This document shows positions 8,421 through 17,090 of a DNA stretch of 64,000 nucleotides, one piece after another; positions within the stretch are counted from its first letter, which is position 1; the number at the start of each line of letters is the position of its first letter. The translations under genes and the position numbers were made by a program. The stretch comes from CAYWRZ01 sp964460845 (GTDB lineage: Bacteria; Bacteroidota; Bacteroidia; Flavobacteriales_D; UBA2798), in NCBI GenBank assembly GCA_964460845.1, contig CAYWRZ010000007.1, positions 128,568 through 192,567 on the forward strand. Direction: 5' to 3'. Under the pieces are notes generated by a model that searched no databases, was not told the origin of the DNA, and was given only the letters and a program-made list of their open reading frames with translations.

Positions 8421-9088
8421 TTTTTAAAACGAATCAAAAAGAAGTGAAGACTTATTTTCGCTGTCTTGTGCAAGCTGATGCAGGGGAAATGTGCCACGGC
8501 TGGTTGAACCCTTTGCCTTGTTCAGTAGCGAAAATAGCTTGTTAGTGGCTTATTGCCGTTTGCGAAAAGCATTTCGTTTTTTCCGAATTAAAAAAGTGTA
8601 AATTCTTACCGAAAAATTTGAACCGCAGCGAATGACATTGCAAGCGATACGATTCGACACGCTTTTATAGACTTTTGATACGAAAAGGATCAGACTTCCT
8701 TAGTCCCAAATTATTTTTTTCTTATATGCGGTAAGGCTTTTTATTTTTGCTCTTGTTAGCCGCAATTGACGTGTGTTACGATAATGTTAAATTGGATATT
8801 TTCATCTTTATTAATAAATTAGTTCCCGAATAATTATCGGGCAGAAGTTAAATCACCTAAGCCCGTATTTCGAATAACCGCTGCAAAGCCAAAAAACGTC
8901 ATAAGTACGTGAAGCTCGTCCGAGAAATCTATCGGCAAGTGTGTTTCCGGATCTTTGTGCCTGCGGTTTAAGAATTAGGGTTGATCGAATGCAATTTTTA
9001 TTTTCTACCATAAAACCAAAAATCCTTTCAACAGATGGTATGTAACCGGAAAGTTGAACGACTCACGAAAGTTAAAATCCCATTGCTC
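8421..9088. other. Intergenic gap without a recognisable gene
   Basis: About 670 bp of AT-rich DNA between the divergent regulator operon and the T9SS cargo gene. I see no credible reading frame. The only structures noted are a small palindrome, CCCGA-N7-TCGGG (8825-8841), of the kind scattered in genomes of this phylum, and a TATTTTTG box at 8742-8749 without a partner -33 element. Confidence 0.5.
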
Positions 9089-10642
9089 ATGAGAAATTTT
9101 AAACCGGCGTTTACATTCATTGTATTCGTGTTAAGCCTTCAAAATTATGTCTTTGCGCAAAGCCCCTCTATCGTGTGGGAAAAAGCATTAGGCGGTACCA
9201 AAAACGACAATGCCAATGCCATTGTACCCACTTCCGACGGCGGGTTTATAGTGGTTGGATCGAGCCATTCTACCAACGGAGACGTAAGCAATCATCACGG
9301 TTCGGATTATTCCAGCGATTATTGGGTAGTAAAGCTGAGCGCTACAGGCGATATAGCTTGGGAAAAAAGCCTGGGTGGCACGGGGCCGGATGTGGCCAAT
9401 GCCGTGCTTCAAACCTCCGACGGAGGCTATCTGATAGCAGGACAGACCAGCTCTGCCGACGGAGACGTGACCACCAGCAGCACTGCGCAGCGTGTCTGGC
9501 TGGTGAAGCTCGATCCTTCGGGGAACTTATCCTGGCAAAAAGAATATGCCAACGGATTTACCGCAAATTCCCTTATAGAAAGCGCCGACAGCCATTATAT
9601 ACTGGCTGGCTCGGCTTCTACCGGGGCCTTGCCCGATTTTCAGGGAATTACTGATTTTTGGATTGCGAAGATCGATAATACAGGCACGTTGGTTTGGGAA
9701 AAAAGCCTGGGCGGTAGCGACAGGGATGTGGCTTATGCCGTAACCCTTGCTTCGGATGGAGGTTATGTCCTGACAGGCCACACGTTTTCGAACGACGGTA
9801 ACGTAAGCGGCAACCACGGGAATGTAGATGTATGGGTCGTAAAGCTCGACGACAGCGGCACGCTCGACTGGCAAAAATGCCTCGGTGGCACCAAAGACGA
9901 AACCGCCTATGCCATACGGCAAACGACCGACGGAGGCTATATCCTGACAGGTGAAACGGGTTCTGACGATGGCGATGTAAGCGGCAACCACGGAATAAAC
10001 CTGGATTACTGGGTCGTGAAATTAGCGGCAAACGGAACCCTTCAGTGGCAAAAATGCCTCGGTGGCAACGGAACAGACAAAGGGTATGATATACAGCAAA
10101 CCGCCGACGGAGGCTATATCGTAGCAGGACTCGCGGGCTCCACCAACGATGGCGACGTAAGCGGCAACCACGGCTACAATTCGGATGCATGGATAGTAAA
10201 GCTGAACAGTATGGGCAGCATCGAATGGCAAAGCTGTTACGGAGGTACAGGTTTTGAAAAAGCCAACGCAATCTATGAAACCGCTGCCGGAGAATATATT
10301 TTTGCCGGGATGACATTTAACTCGACAGACGGCGACGTAAGCGCTAACCGGGGCGCAGAAGATTTTTGGGTGGTGAAATTAGCTGAAACCCCCGTTTCCA
10401 TTGCCGACCAAACACGTTCTCAACCGGTGAAAATGTATCCCAATCCGGTGCGTGATAGGTTGTATATCGAAACGGAAACAATGGTACAGGTGGTCGTAAG
10501 CGATATGACCGGTAAGCTACTTTTAACCCAAAAGCTTGAAAAAGGAGAGATGGACCTGAGTCACCTGTCGGCGGGCATTTATTTTGTGTCGGTGTACGAT
10601 CAGGAACAACTGCTCCATCATTGTAAACTGGTAAAACAGTAA
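9089..10642 (+). CDS. Secreted seven-repeat (propeller-like) protein with T9SS type A sorting domain
   Basis: I start this 517-residue protein at 9089, where MRNFKPAFTFIVFVLSLQ gives a signal peptide ending near FAQS; an upstream in-frame ATG at 9035 would spoil it. The mature part has seven repeats of about 55-65 residues. Each opens with (L/I).W(E/Q)K.LGG and contains (S/T)DGGY(I/V)L(T/A)G followed by DGDVSGNHG and a WVVKL strand; seven copies suggest a seven-bladed propeller. The C-terminus (KMYPNPVRDRLYIE, then GIYFVSVYDQ and a final KLVKQ) is a T9SS type A sorting tail, so it should pass the outer membrane and be processed by PorU-type sortase. A surface adhesin or scaffold role is possible but unproven. 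Confidence 0.85.
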   Translation: MRNFKPAFTFIVFVLSLQNYVFAQSPSIVWEKALGGTKNDNANAIVPTSDGGFIVVGSSHSTNGDVSNHHGSDYSSDYWVVKLSATGDIAWEKSLGGTGPDVANAVLQTSDGGYLIAGQTSSADGDVTTSSTAQRVWLVKLDPSGNLSWQKEYANGFTANSLIESADSHYILAGSASTGALPDFQGITDFWIAKIDNTGTLVWEKSLGGSDRDVAYAVTLASDGGYVLTGHTFSNDGNVSGNHGNVDVWVVKLDDSGTLDWQKCLGGTKDETAYAIRQTTDGGYILTGETGSDDGDVSGNHGINLDYWVVKLAANGTLQWQKCLGGNGTDKGYDIQQTADGGYIVAGLAGSTNDGDVSGNHGYNSDAWIVKLNSMGSIEWQSCYGGTGFEKANAIYETAAGEYIFAGMTFNSTDGDVSANRGAEDFWVVKLAETPVSIADQTRSQPVKMYPNPVRDRLYIETETMVQVVVSDMTGKLLLTQKLEKGEMDLSHLSAGIYFVSVYDQEQLLHHCKLVKQ

Positions 10643-10847
10643 GCAAGCTCCTTCCGTTCCAATTTTATACACTTAGCTTATTAAGTTGCTCGAAAGATGA
10701 AGTTTCGCTTCATCCGATTTTTCTTAACTTTATAGTTAGGCTTTCCCACAGTTTTTTGCTTTGAAAATACCTGTTTTCGGAAAGTTGACACCTTCTATAT
10801 CGCGAAAAGAAAAACGTACTCCGCACGAATCATTCAAAAAAATCGAA

Positions 10848-11342
10848 ATGGGACTATTTGATTTCTTTAAGAAAAAAGATCACGAGCAGCAACATGATCA
10901 GCTAAGTGCCACACCAGATGAAGACTTAGATGACTTTACGAAAGACATGATAAAATCGGCCGACTTCTTCTTGCGCAGTAGCGAAAACCGCTTCAAAGGG
11001 CTTGATTATTCGGTAAAGAGCCTTGCCGTGGTGGACGAAGCCCTGGAAGAAGCATCCGGTTTTTACGAAGCGATGAACGAGGTACAGCGGCAGAATTTAA
11101 TCAGCACAATCGGTTCTTACGTGTTTGAAGTGGCAAGACGGAATTTTGGCGGGAAATATTTTTGGTACGACGAGCTCAAACAACCGATATTGGTTACCGG
11201 ACAGCCCGAATTTGAAGTTTCGATCCTGGCTTTTCAAAAGGTAAAAGCAAGGCTTGAAAATGGTAAAGAAGATCAGATCCCTTTTTATTTTGAAGGCTAT
11301 GTGAGCCGTGTAAAGAATAAACAGTCGGGAATAGTGGTATAA
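10848..11342 (+). CDS. Hypothetical cytoplasmic protein
   Basis: A 164-residue protein started at the ATG of MGLFDFFKKKD, a common N-terminus among small soluble proteins of this phylum; the longer frame from 10761 adds 29 unlikely residues. It has an acidic linker (PDEDLDDF) and a mixed alpha-beta body including DYSVKSLAVVDEALEEASGF, but no signal peptide, membrane segment or motif I recognise. It lies 48 bp upstream of a DUF2200 gene in the same direction. Confidence 0.6.
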   Translation: MGLFDFFKKKDHEQQHDQLSATPDEDLDDFTKDMIKSADFFLRSSENRFKGLDYSVKSLAVVDEALEEASGFYEAMNEVQRQNLISTIGSYVFEVARRNFGGKYFWYDELKQPILVTGQPEFEVSILAFQKVKARLENGKEDQIPFYFEGYVSRVKNKQSGIVV

Positions 11343-11390
11343 AAATTACCTACACCTTAAAAACAAGATTTGCAAACCGATGACTTGAAT

Positions 11391-11747
11391 ATGGACAAGA
11401 ATAAAGCACGTATCTATTCCATGCCCTTTGCAACGGTGTACCCCCTGTATATTCAAAAAGTAGAAAAAAAGGGACGTAGCAAAGCCGAAGTCGATACCGT
11501 AATTTGCTGGCTTACCGGTTATACTGCGCAAAGTTTGCAGCAACAGATTGACCGTAAAACCGATCTGCACACTTTTTTTGCAGAGGCACCGCAGCTTCAT
11601 CCTCAAGCGGTGAAAATTACCGGTGTAATCTGCGGCTACCGCATCGAAGCGATCGAAGATCCGCTCCTGCAAAAAATTCGGTATATGGACAAGCTGGTGG
11701 ATGAGCTGGCTAAAGGAAGAGCCATGGAAAAAATTTTAAGGAAATAA
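11391..11747 (+). CDS. DUF2200 family protein
   Basis: A 118-residue protein that matches the DUF2200 pattern throughout: ARIYSMPFATVYPLYIQKVEKK near the start, the CWLTGYT segment in the middle, and GVICGYRIEAIEDPLLQKIR toward the end. The family is widespread and short, and its function is unknown. The ATG at 11391 is preferred over the in-frame TTG 21 bases earlier. It appears soluble and cytoplasmic. Confidence 0.85.
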   Translation: MDKNKARIYSMPFATVYPLYIQKVEKKGRSKAEVDTVICWLTGYTAQSLQQQIDRKTDLHTFFAEAPQLHPQAVKITGVICGYRIEAIEDPLLQKIRYMDKLVDELAKGRAMEKILRK

Positions 11748-11862
11748 ACGGCTATTTTCAAACTGAAAAATAGTGTTGTCGCGACCACTTTCCTTCGGTT
11801 TGAAAAGCTGGATAGAAAAACAGAAAAAGAGCAATTTATACACCACCGCCTAAACGCTTTCG

Positions 11863-13329
11863 ATGTGCAAGCTATTTTACGATAAGGCTATCCGGATTTA
11901 CAGAATAAAAGCAGCCTGCCTGTTCGTTTTTTCCTTTTTCACCCTTGACGCATTTTCCCAATCCTGCGATTGTAAGGCTTACTACGAATGGCTCAGGCAA
12001 ACTTTTGAAGAAAATGACGCGGGTTTCGTCCACACGCTCGAACAAAAAGGGAAAGTGCCTTATGCGCTTCACAATACTTATATTTTGGGTAAAGTATCGG
12101 AAGCGGCTAATTGTACCGAATGTGTGGAGGCGCTTCGCGAATGGCTTTCTTTTTTCCGCAAATTTCATATTGGTATCGTAGCGCTTGAACCGGAGCAAAA
12201 TGTGATTTCGACAGAAGCTGCGCCGCCCGTTTTTAAGTCCAAATCGGCCAAAGAGCTTCAACAATTAAGACAGGCGCTTACCGAAAAATCGGGCCAGGCC
12301 CTGGAGGGAATTTGGACTACAGGAGGCTATACCATCCTGATTACCCGCGAAAAGGACGCGTTTTCGGGCTATATCTTAGAGGCAGCCCACGAAAGCTGGA
12401 AACCCGGTCAGCTCAAGCTATCCGTGAGTCACGACTTGCGTACAGGTATTTACCTCATGGGCGATCATAGCGTTGAGAAGCTGTCTGCGATAGAATTGCT
12501 CGACAATAAATTTCTCCTGCTCGACGATATTGTACTCGAAAAAGCGCTTCCGAACGTTCAGTTGAGTCCCGAAAAAGATCTGTATTACAAGACCCGCTTT
12601 GCGACTTCGCCTTTTGTCGAAAAGGTCAACGAAGAAACTCTTTTTATCCGCTTGCCTTCATTTGGCTTGGATCAGAAGACAGAAATCGAAAACCTGATCC
12701 TGAAATGGAGCGCAGAATTGCAGCGCACAAAAAACCTGATTATTGACATTCGAAACAATGGGGGCGGTGCCGATAAAACTTACGCAGCGCTGCTTCCGTT
12801 TATTTATACCCATCCGATACACCGTAATCAGATAGAATTTTATGCTTCCGAGCGCAATACGCAAAAATGGGCCGATGTGCTCGAAATTCCGAATCTGCCC
12901 GAAGAAGAGAGGGCCTTATTTACCGATTTCGTAGATCGCTTGCGCAATAATCCCGGTGGATTTGAAAAGATATACCCGCACAATGTGACCGTTATCCAAC
13001 AAGACACAGTATATTCCAATCCCCGTTACGTAGCGCTTATCATCAATGAAAATACGGCCAGTGCGGCCGAGCAGTTTATTCTCGACCTGAAGCAAAGCCG
13101 GAAAGTAAAGACCTTCGGCCGACAGACAGCCGGTGCGCTTGACGTCGCCAACATCAGCACCCTTAACTCTCCCGACAATAAGCTCATGCTGGTATATGCC
13201 ACTTCCCGCTATGTCACTTTCGATAAGCTCAAAATAGACGATGTGGGCATACTTCCCGATTTTTACATCGACGAAGCGGTGAAAGAGGAGGAATGGCTTA
13301 ATTTTATTTTACAACGCACAGGCGAATAA
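11863..13329 (+). CDS. Secreted S41-family (tail-specific/C-terminal processing) peptidase
   Basis: A 488-residue protein with a signal peptide (CLFVFSFFTLDAFSQ) followed by a Cys-rich start of the mature chain (SCDCKAYYEW). The S41 core is clear: NLIIDIRNNGGGAD, the oxyanion region, and NENTASAAEQF with the nucleophile Ser at about residue 400, followed by GRQTAGALD. A canonical PDZ domain is not obvious, so it resembles the tricorn-like or periplasmic S41 group in Bacteroidota. It probably cleaves or processes periplasmic or surface proteins; the substrate is unknown. The DHFR-like gene follows after 15 bp and may be cotranscribed. Confidence 0.88.
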   Translation: MCKLFYDKAIRIYRIKAACLFVFSFFTLDAFSQSCDCKAYYEWLRQTFEENDAGFVHTLEQKGKVPYALHNTYILGKVSEAANCTECVEALREWLSFFRKFHIGIVALEPEQNVISTEAAPPVFKSKSAKELQQLRQALTEKSGQALEGIWTTGGYTILITREKDAFSGYILEAAHESWKPGQLKLSVSHDLRTGIYLMGDHSVEKLSAIELLDNKFLLLDDIVLEKALPNVQLSPEKDLYYKTRFATSPFVEKVNEETLFIRLPSFGLDQKTEIENLILKWSAELQRTKNLIIDIRNNGGGADKTYAALLPFIYTHPIHRNQIEFYASERNTQKWADVLEIPNLPEEERALFTDFVDRLRNNPGGFEKIYPHNVTVIQQDTVYSNPRYVALIINENTASAAEQFILDLKQSRKVKTFGRQTAGALDVANISTLNSPDNKLMLVYATSRYVTFDKLKIDDVGILPDFYIDEAVKEEEWLNFILQRTGE

Positions 13330-13344
13330 GCGGAAGTATATTAT

Positions 13345-13890
13345 ATGCGGAAAATAATTTTAGATTTGGCCGTCACGCTCGACGGCTTTATTGAAGGCCC
13401 TCAGGGGGAAATAGACTGGTGCATTTTTGACGAAGAAATGAACATGGATGCTTTTTTGGAAGGCATCGATACCATTTTCTACGGCCGGATAAGCTATGAA
13501 CTTTGGGGCAATTTTCAGCCCGGTTCCGGGGCGACTGCTGCCGAAAAATCACTTTGGGAAAACGTACATGCCAAAAAGAAATACGTATTCTCGCGTCATG
13601 CTGCTTCCGACGAAAACGCCACGTTCATAAGCGCCGATCTGCCGACAAAAGTGGCCGAAATTAAGCAGCAGGATGGAAAAGATATTTGGCTTTATGGCGG
13701 GGCTACCCTGATTCGAACCTTTATCAGGCATAACCTGATCGACAGTTACCGTATTTCGGTGCATCCTACTGTGCTGGGTGCCGGTAAGCCTCTTTTTGAA
13801 GACCTGCAGGCGCGCATAAATCTTAAATTGGAAGCGGTTAACCGTTTTCAATCAGGCGTGGTGCAGTTGCTGTACAGTCAGGTAAAATGA
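13345..13890 (+). CDS. Dihydrofolate reductase-like protein (RibD C-terminal domain family)
   Basis: A 181-residue protein of the YyaP/RibD-C type, beginning MRKIILDLAVTLDGFIEGPQ. It contains the NADPH-binding patterns FYGRISYELW, WLYGGATLIRTFI and LGAGKPLF. Such stand-alone proteins share the DHFR fold but generally have unknown substrates, so folate reduction should not be assumed. It is probably cotranscribed with the S41 peptidase. About 250 bp of non-coding DNA follow. Confidence 0.87.
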   Translation: MRKIILDLAVTLDGFIEGPQGEIDWCIFDEEMNMDAFLEGIDTIFYGRISYELWGNFQPGSGATAAEKSLWENVHAKKKYVFSRHAASDENATFISADLPTKVAEIKQQDGKDIWLYGGATLIRTFIRHNLIDSYRISVHPTVLGAGKPLFEDLQARINLKLEAVNRFQSGVVQLLYSQVK

Positions 13891-14139
13891 ATTTTCTTAC
13901 CGCCTCGCGGTTTATTTCTCGAAAAATACGGGCCAAAAAGGAATATTTCTCTCTTCACCTTCCGGTAGGCAGCGCGATGCATAGTGGTACAGGTTTTTGG
14001 ATTGACGTTGCGAACTCAATATAGTCCTCGTTCCGAGATAATTGCCCTGCGATGCGTAGTGTCATCCGAATAAAAAAGCCTGTATAAGACTGCCGGGCGA
14101 AATGTAATTTACGTTAATTTTAGTATCAAATTTCTCAGA

Positions 14140-15282
14140 ATGCCTCAACTACTGCTCGCATTTGTCTTCCTTTTTACCTTTGCGCAAGCTGCTGCACAAA
14201 CCACGGTGAACGGCTCTTTCGTACACGGCGGTATTACCCGTACCTATTCGCTTTACATTCCGGCTTCGTATATGGGGCAAGGCATGCCCTTGCTGATTAA
14301 CCTGCACGGCTACACGTCGAGCGCCGCACAGCAGACCATTTATGGCGATTTCAGACCTATAGCCGATACCGCAGGCTTTATCATCGTGCACCCCGACGGA
14401 AGTCTCGACCCTGTTACCAGTCAGCCGTTCTGGAACTTCGGGATTTTTGGCGCTACGGTCAACGATATAAGTTTTTTGGAAGCGCTGATAGACACTGTTT
14501 CGGATCACTATGCCATCAACCAAAGGCGGGTGTATAGCGTGGGCATGTCTAACGGCGGATTCATGGCTTACGCCTTAGCCTGCCAAACCGACCGCTTTGC
14601 GGCCATCGGCTCGGTAACCGGTTCTATGTCTGTACCTATGTATAACTCCTGTAATCCTGTACGGCCTATACCCGTGATTCACATACACGGTACCGACGAT
14701 ACGACCAATCCTTATGCGGGCAACTCTTCTTCCAAAGGCATACAGGACGTGGTAGAGTTTTGGGCCGATAAAAACAATTGTGCAGCTACTCCGGTAGTGA
14801 CACAGGTTCCCAACGTGAATACCTCCGACAATGCTACCGCCGAGCAACACCTGTATTCGGGTGGTACCAACGGGCATACCGTAGAACATTTTAAAGTAAC
14901 CGGAGGTGGTCACACCTGGCCGGGAAGCGGAATTCCACGTCCTACCAGCGGCAATACCTGTATGGATTTCAGCGCCAGCAAAGAAATATGGCGTTTTTTC
15001 AGCCAGTATGAACGTTCGATACCTGTGTCGGTAGCGGATTACCCTGCCGTAGCGCTGGAAATTTATCCCAATCCTTCGCAGGGAACAGTGCATATCGAAT
15101 CGGGCGATTATAGGGTCACTGCGGTGATAGTAACCGATATGCAGGGGCGTGTGGTAGCCAGCGAGCGTCGTGAGGGTATCCGCACACTGGAGCTCAGTCA
15201 CCTGAAAGCAGGTAATTACCTGGTGCATCTTTCGGGAGCAGACTTTCAGGTAGTCAGGAAATGGATCCTCTTGCCTCACTGA
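14140..15282 (+). CDS. Secreted PHB depolymerase/LpqC-like esterase with T9SS type A sorting domain
   Basis: A 380-residue protein: signal peptide (LLLAFVFLFTFAQAAAQ), then an alpha/beta-hydrolase of the LpqC/feruloyl-esterase type. Visible motifs are NLHGYTSSAAQQ, the nucleophile elbow GMSNGG with Ser137, the acid region HGTDDTTNPY and the His region GGGHTWPGSG. The last 75 residues (ALEIYPNPSQGTVHIESG, then LKAGNYLVHL) form a type A T9SS sorting tail. It should be exported and attached or released at the cell surface, where it could hydrolyse polyester or feruloyl-type bonds; the real substrate is unknown. Confidence 0.9.
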   Translation: MPQLLLAFVFLFTFAQAAAQTTVNGSFVHGGITRTYSLYIPASYMGQGMPLLINLHGYTSSAAQQTIYGDFRPIADTAGFIIVHPDGSLDPVTSQPFWNFGIFGATVNDISFLEALIDTVSDHYAINQRRVYSVGMSNGGFMAYALACQTDRFAAIGSVTGSMSVPMYNSCNPVRPIPVIHIHGTDDTTNPYAGNSSSKGIQDVVEFWADKNNCAATPVVTQVPNVNTSDNATAEQHLYSGGTNGHTVEHFKVTGGGHTWPGSGIPRPTSGNTCMDFSASKEIWRFFSQYERSIPVSVADYPAVALEIYPNPSQGTVHIESGDYRVTAVIVTDMQGRVVASERREGIRTLELSHLKAGNYLVHLSGADFQVVRKWILLPH

Positions 15283-15436
15283 TTGGTCTGCAGAAGCTTA
15301 GTAGGCAGGTACGAAGTGACGAAGCAGGATGACGTGCCGCACAGTCGGAGCGCGCGTGGTAAAACCGTTTATTTTGTCGGGTTGGGTCGGATTTCACGCG
15401 CTGCGGAAGGCATTTTTTTCCTTTAATCTTAAAAAG

Positions 15437-16588
15437 ATGAAACTGACATTCATAGTGATTTTCCTTTTTTCAGGCTCCTTGCTTTCTGCACAGCAGATAG
15501 CCCGGGTCGATCAGGTTGAAATTACTTCGGCTTATTTGCAGCAGCAGCGTCCGATTTTAATTTATACTCCACCGTTTTACGACGAAAATACCCTTGTTCA
15601 TTACGATGTGATATACGTGTTTGATGCACAAAACCGGGCCCTTTTCGATCTGGCACATGCCCTGCTGTCGTTTATCGATCTGAGCCGGCGCTACATAGTA
15701 GTGGGTGTCACCTCTCCTTATTACGAAGACACGGATTATGCCCGTAACCACGACTACCTACCCGAACCCCTGCATACCGAAAGAGAAAATTTTTTTGGCG
15801 GTTATTGTTGCAATTCGGCCAACCTTAAAAAATTTGTGCAGGAGGAGCTCGAACCTTACATCCGCACCCACTACCGTGCTACCCGCGCTAAGATCGGCGT
15901 AGGACATTCACTAAGCGCGTCCTTTGTGCTTGATTTTATGCTGAGTCACGGTTTTTTTGATGCCTGCTTAGCCCTATCGCCCAACCTGGCTTACGATAAG
16001 GAACAGCTGGCGCAGGTATTGCTGAACTTTAATTTTAATACCTTACAGGGCAATCGTTTTTTCTACCTTTCGCATGCAGGCGAAACCTGGCCGGGTTGGG
16101 TCGAAGCACGCGAAAAGGTATATGCAAGGCTGCAGGACAGGAACGCGCTTCCGCCTCATATCACCGCAGAGACGGCCGCTTTTCCCGAAGAAGATCATTG
16201 GTACGGCTATCTGCCGGCGCTAAAACGGGGGCTGGAGCGGTATTTCGAGGTGGAGCAGACAGCACGCGAAACGCTTTCGGAAGAAACCTATTCGGTGAAA
16301 ATACGGGTAATAGTTCCCGATCCGGAGCAGGAAGTGTACCTCACTGGCAACCAGCAGGCGCTTGGCAACTGGGATCCTGCCTATCTCAAAATGAAAAAGA
16401 TCAAGGAGCACGAACGTGAAATTGAGCTAAAGCTCCAAACTCCCGCCCGTATCGTTTTCACCCGCGGCCGTGACGGAACAGAAGCCCTGGTAAAACGGAC
16501 GTATGGCGGAGAGCCGATTACCCTCGATCCCTCGCTCACACGCTTTTTTGAAGTTGAAATTGAAGGGTGGATTGACGACGAAAATTAA
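15437..16588 (+). CDS. Secreted Fes/IroE-like esterase with C-terminal CBM20-like domain
   Basis: I take the ATG at 15437, which gives the signal peptide MKLTFIVIFLFSGSLLSAQ; the frame opens earlier at 15329 but the extra residues do not look real. Residues 25-275 are an esterase-D/Fes-type alpha/beta hydrolase, with LIYTPPFYDENT, the nucleophile GHSLS at Ser158 and a late EEDHWY as the likely catalytic His. The final 100 residues have a starch-binding CBM20-like look (VYLTGNQQALGNWDP), an unusual fusion with this esterase type. It may hydrolyse esters on or near a glycan. There is no T9SS tail, so a periplasmic location is likely. Confidence 0.8.
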   Translation: MKLTFIVIFLFSGSLLSAQQIARVDQVEITSAYLQQQRPILIYTPPFYDENTLVHYDVIYVFDAQNRALFDLAHALLSFIDLSRRYIVVGVTSPYYEDTDYARNHDYLPEPLHTERENFFGGYCCNSANLKKFVQEELEPYIRTHYRATRAKIGVGHSLSASFVLDFMLSHGFFDACLALSPNLAYDKEQLAQVLLNFNFNTLQGNRFFYLSHAGETWPGWVEAREKVYARLQDRNALPPHITAETAAFPEEDHWYGYLPALKRGLERYFEVEQTARETLSEETYSVKIRVIVPDPEQEVYLTGNQQALGNWDPAYLKMKKIKEHEREIELKLQTPARIVFTRGRDGTEALVKRTYGGEPITLDPSLTRFFEVEIEGWIDDEN

Positions 16589-16687
16589 CGAAAAGAGAAA
16601 GCGCATGTGCTTGCAGCCCGGCGATATTCTTGAATACGTGGCCGACAGGGAGAAATAGCCCATATGTAAACATAGACTACACAGGTT

Positions 16688-17038
16688 ATGATCACTACCT
16701 ACGACATTGCACATCTGCTGACCGGGTTTTCTTTCGCACTTCCCGTCTTGTATTTTCTATGGCGGAAAAAAGCGTTAAGACCCTTTTCTTTTCGCCTTTT
16801 TGCCCAAAGCTTTAACCGGGCTTTTATTGTGCAGTTGCTGCTGGCGATTTTTTATCTCGCGCTGATGGTTTACCTCGAAAAAGAAATTTATGCCAAAAGA
16901 CCCGGAACGGACCTAAGCGATATCCTCATGCACGCCGGTACGACCTATGCTACGGTAGGTGCATATCTGTATTTTCCCGGATTGGCGGTGCTCAATCTTG
17001 TCAATTATTTACTACAGCAATCGAAGAGAAAAGGCTGA
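16688..17038 (+). CDS. Small membrane protein, unknown function
   Basis: A 116-residue protein with about three hydrophobic segments: near residues 8-25 (LLTGFSFALPVLYFLW), 45-63 (VQLLLAIFYLALMVYL) and 83-107 (TYATVGAYLYFPGLAVLNLV). The tail is basic. It is not part of an obvious operon; the esterase ends 100 bp upstream and a WG-repeat gene starts 52 bp downstream on the same strand. I do not recognise the family. Confidence 0.6.
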   Translation: MITTYDIAHLLTGFSFALPVLYFLWRKKALRPFSFRLFAQSFNRAFIVQLLLAIFYLALMVYLEKEIYAKRPGTDLSDILMHAGTTYATVGAYLYFPGLAVLNLVNYLLQQSKRKG

Positions 17039-17090
17039 AAACGAAGAAAAAACAGCCCGAAAATGTTAAATTGGGAGCATATTTCAGCTC

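Noticed and set aside
9175..10316. Several long frames on both strands over the T9SS cargo gene
   Set aside because: They are shadows produced by the internal repeats of the cargo gene and have no signals or family features.
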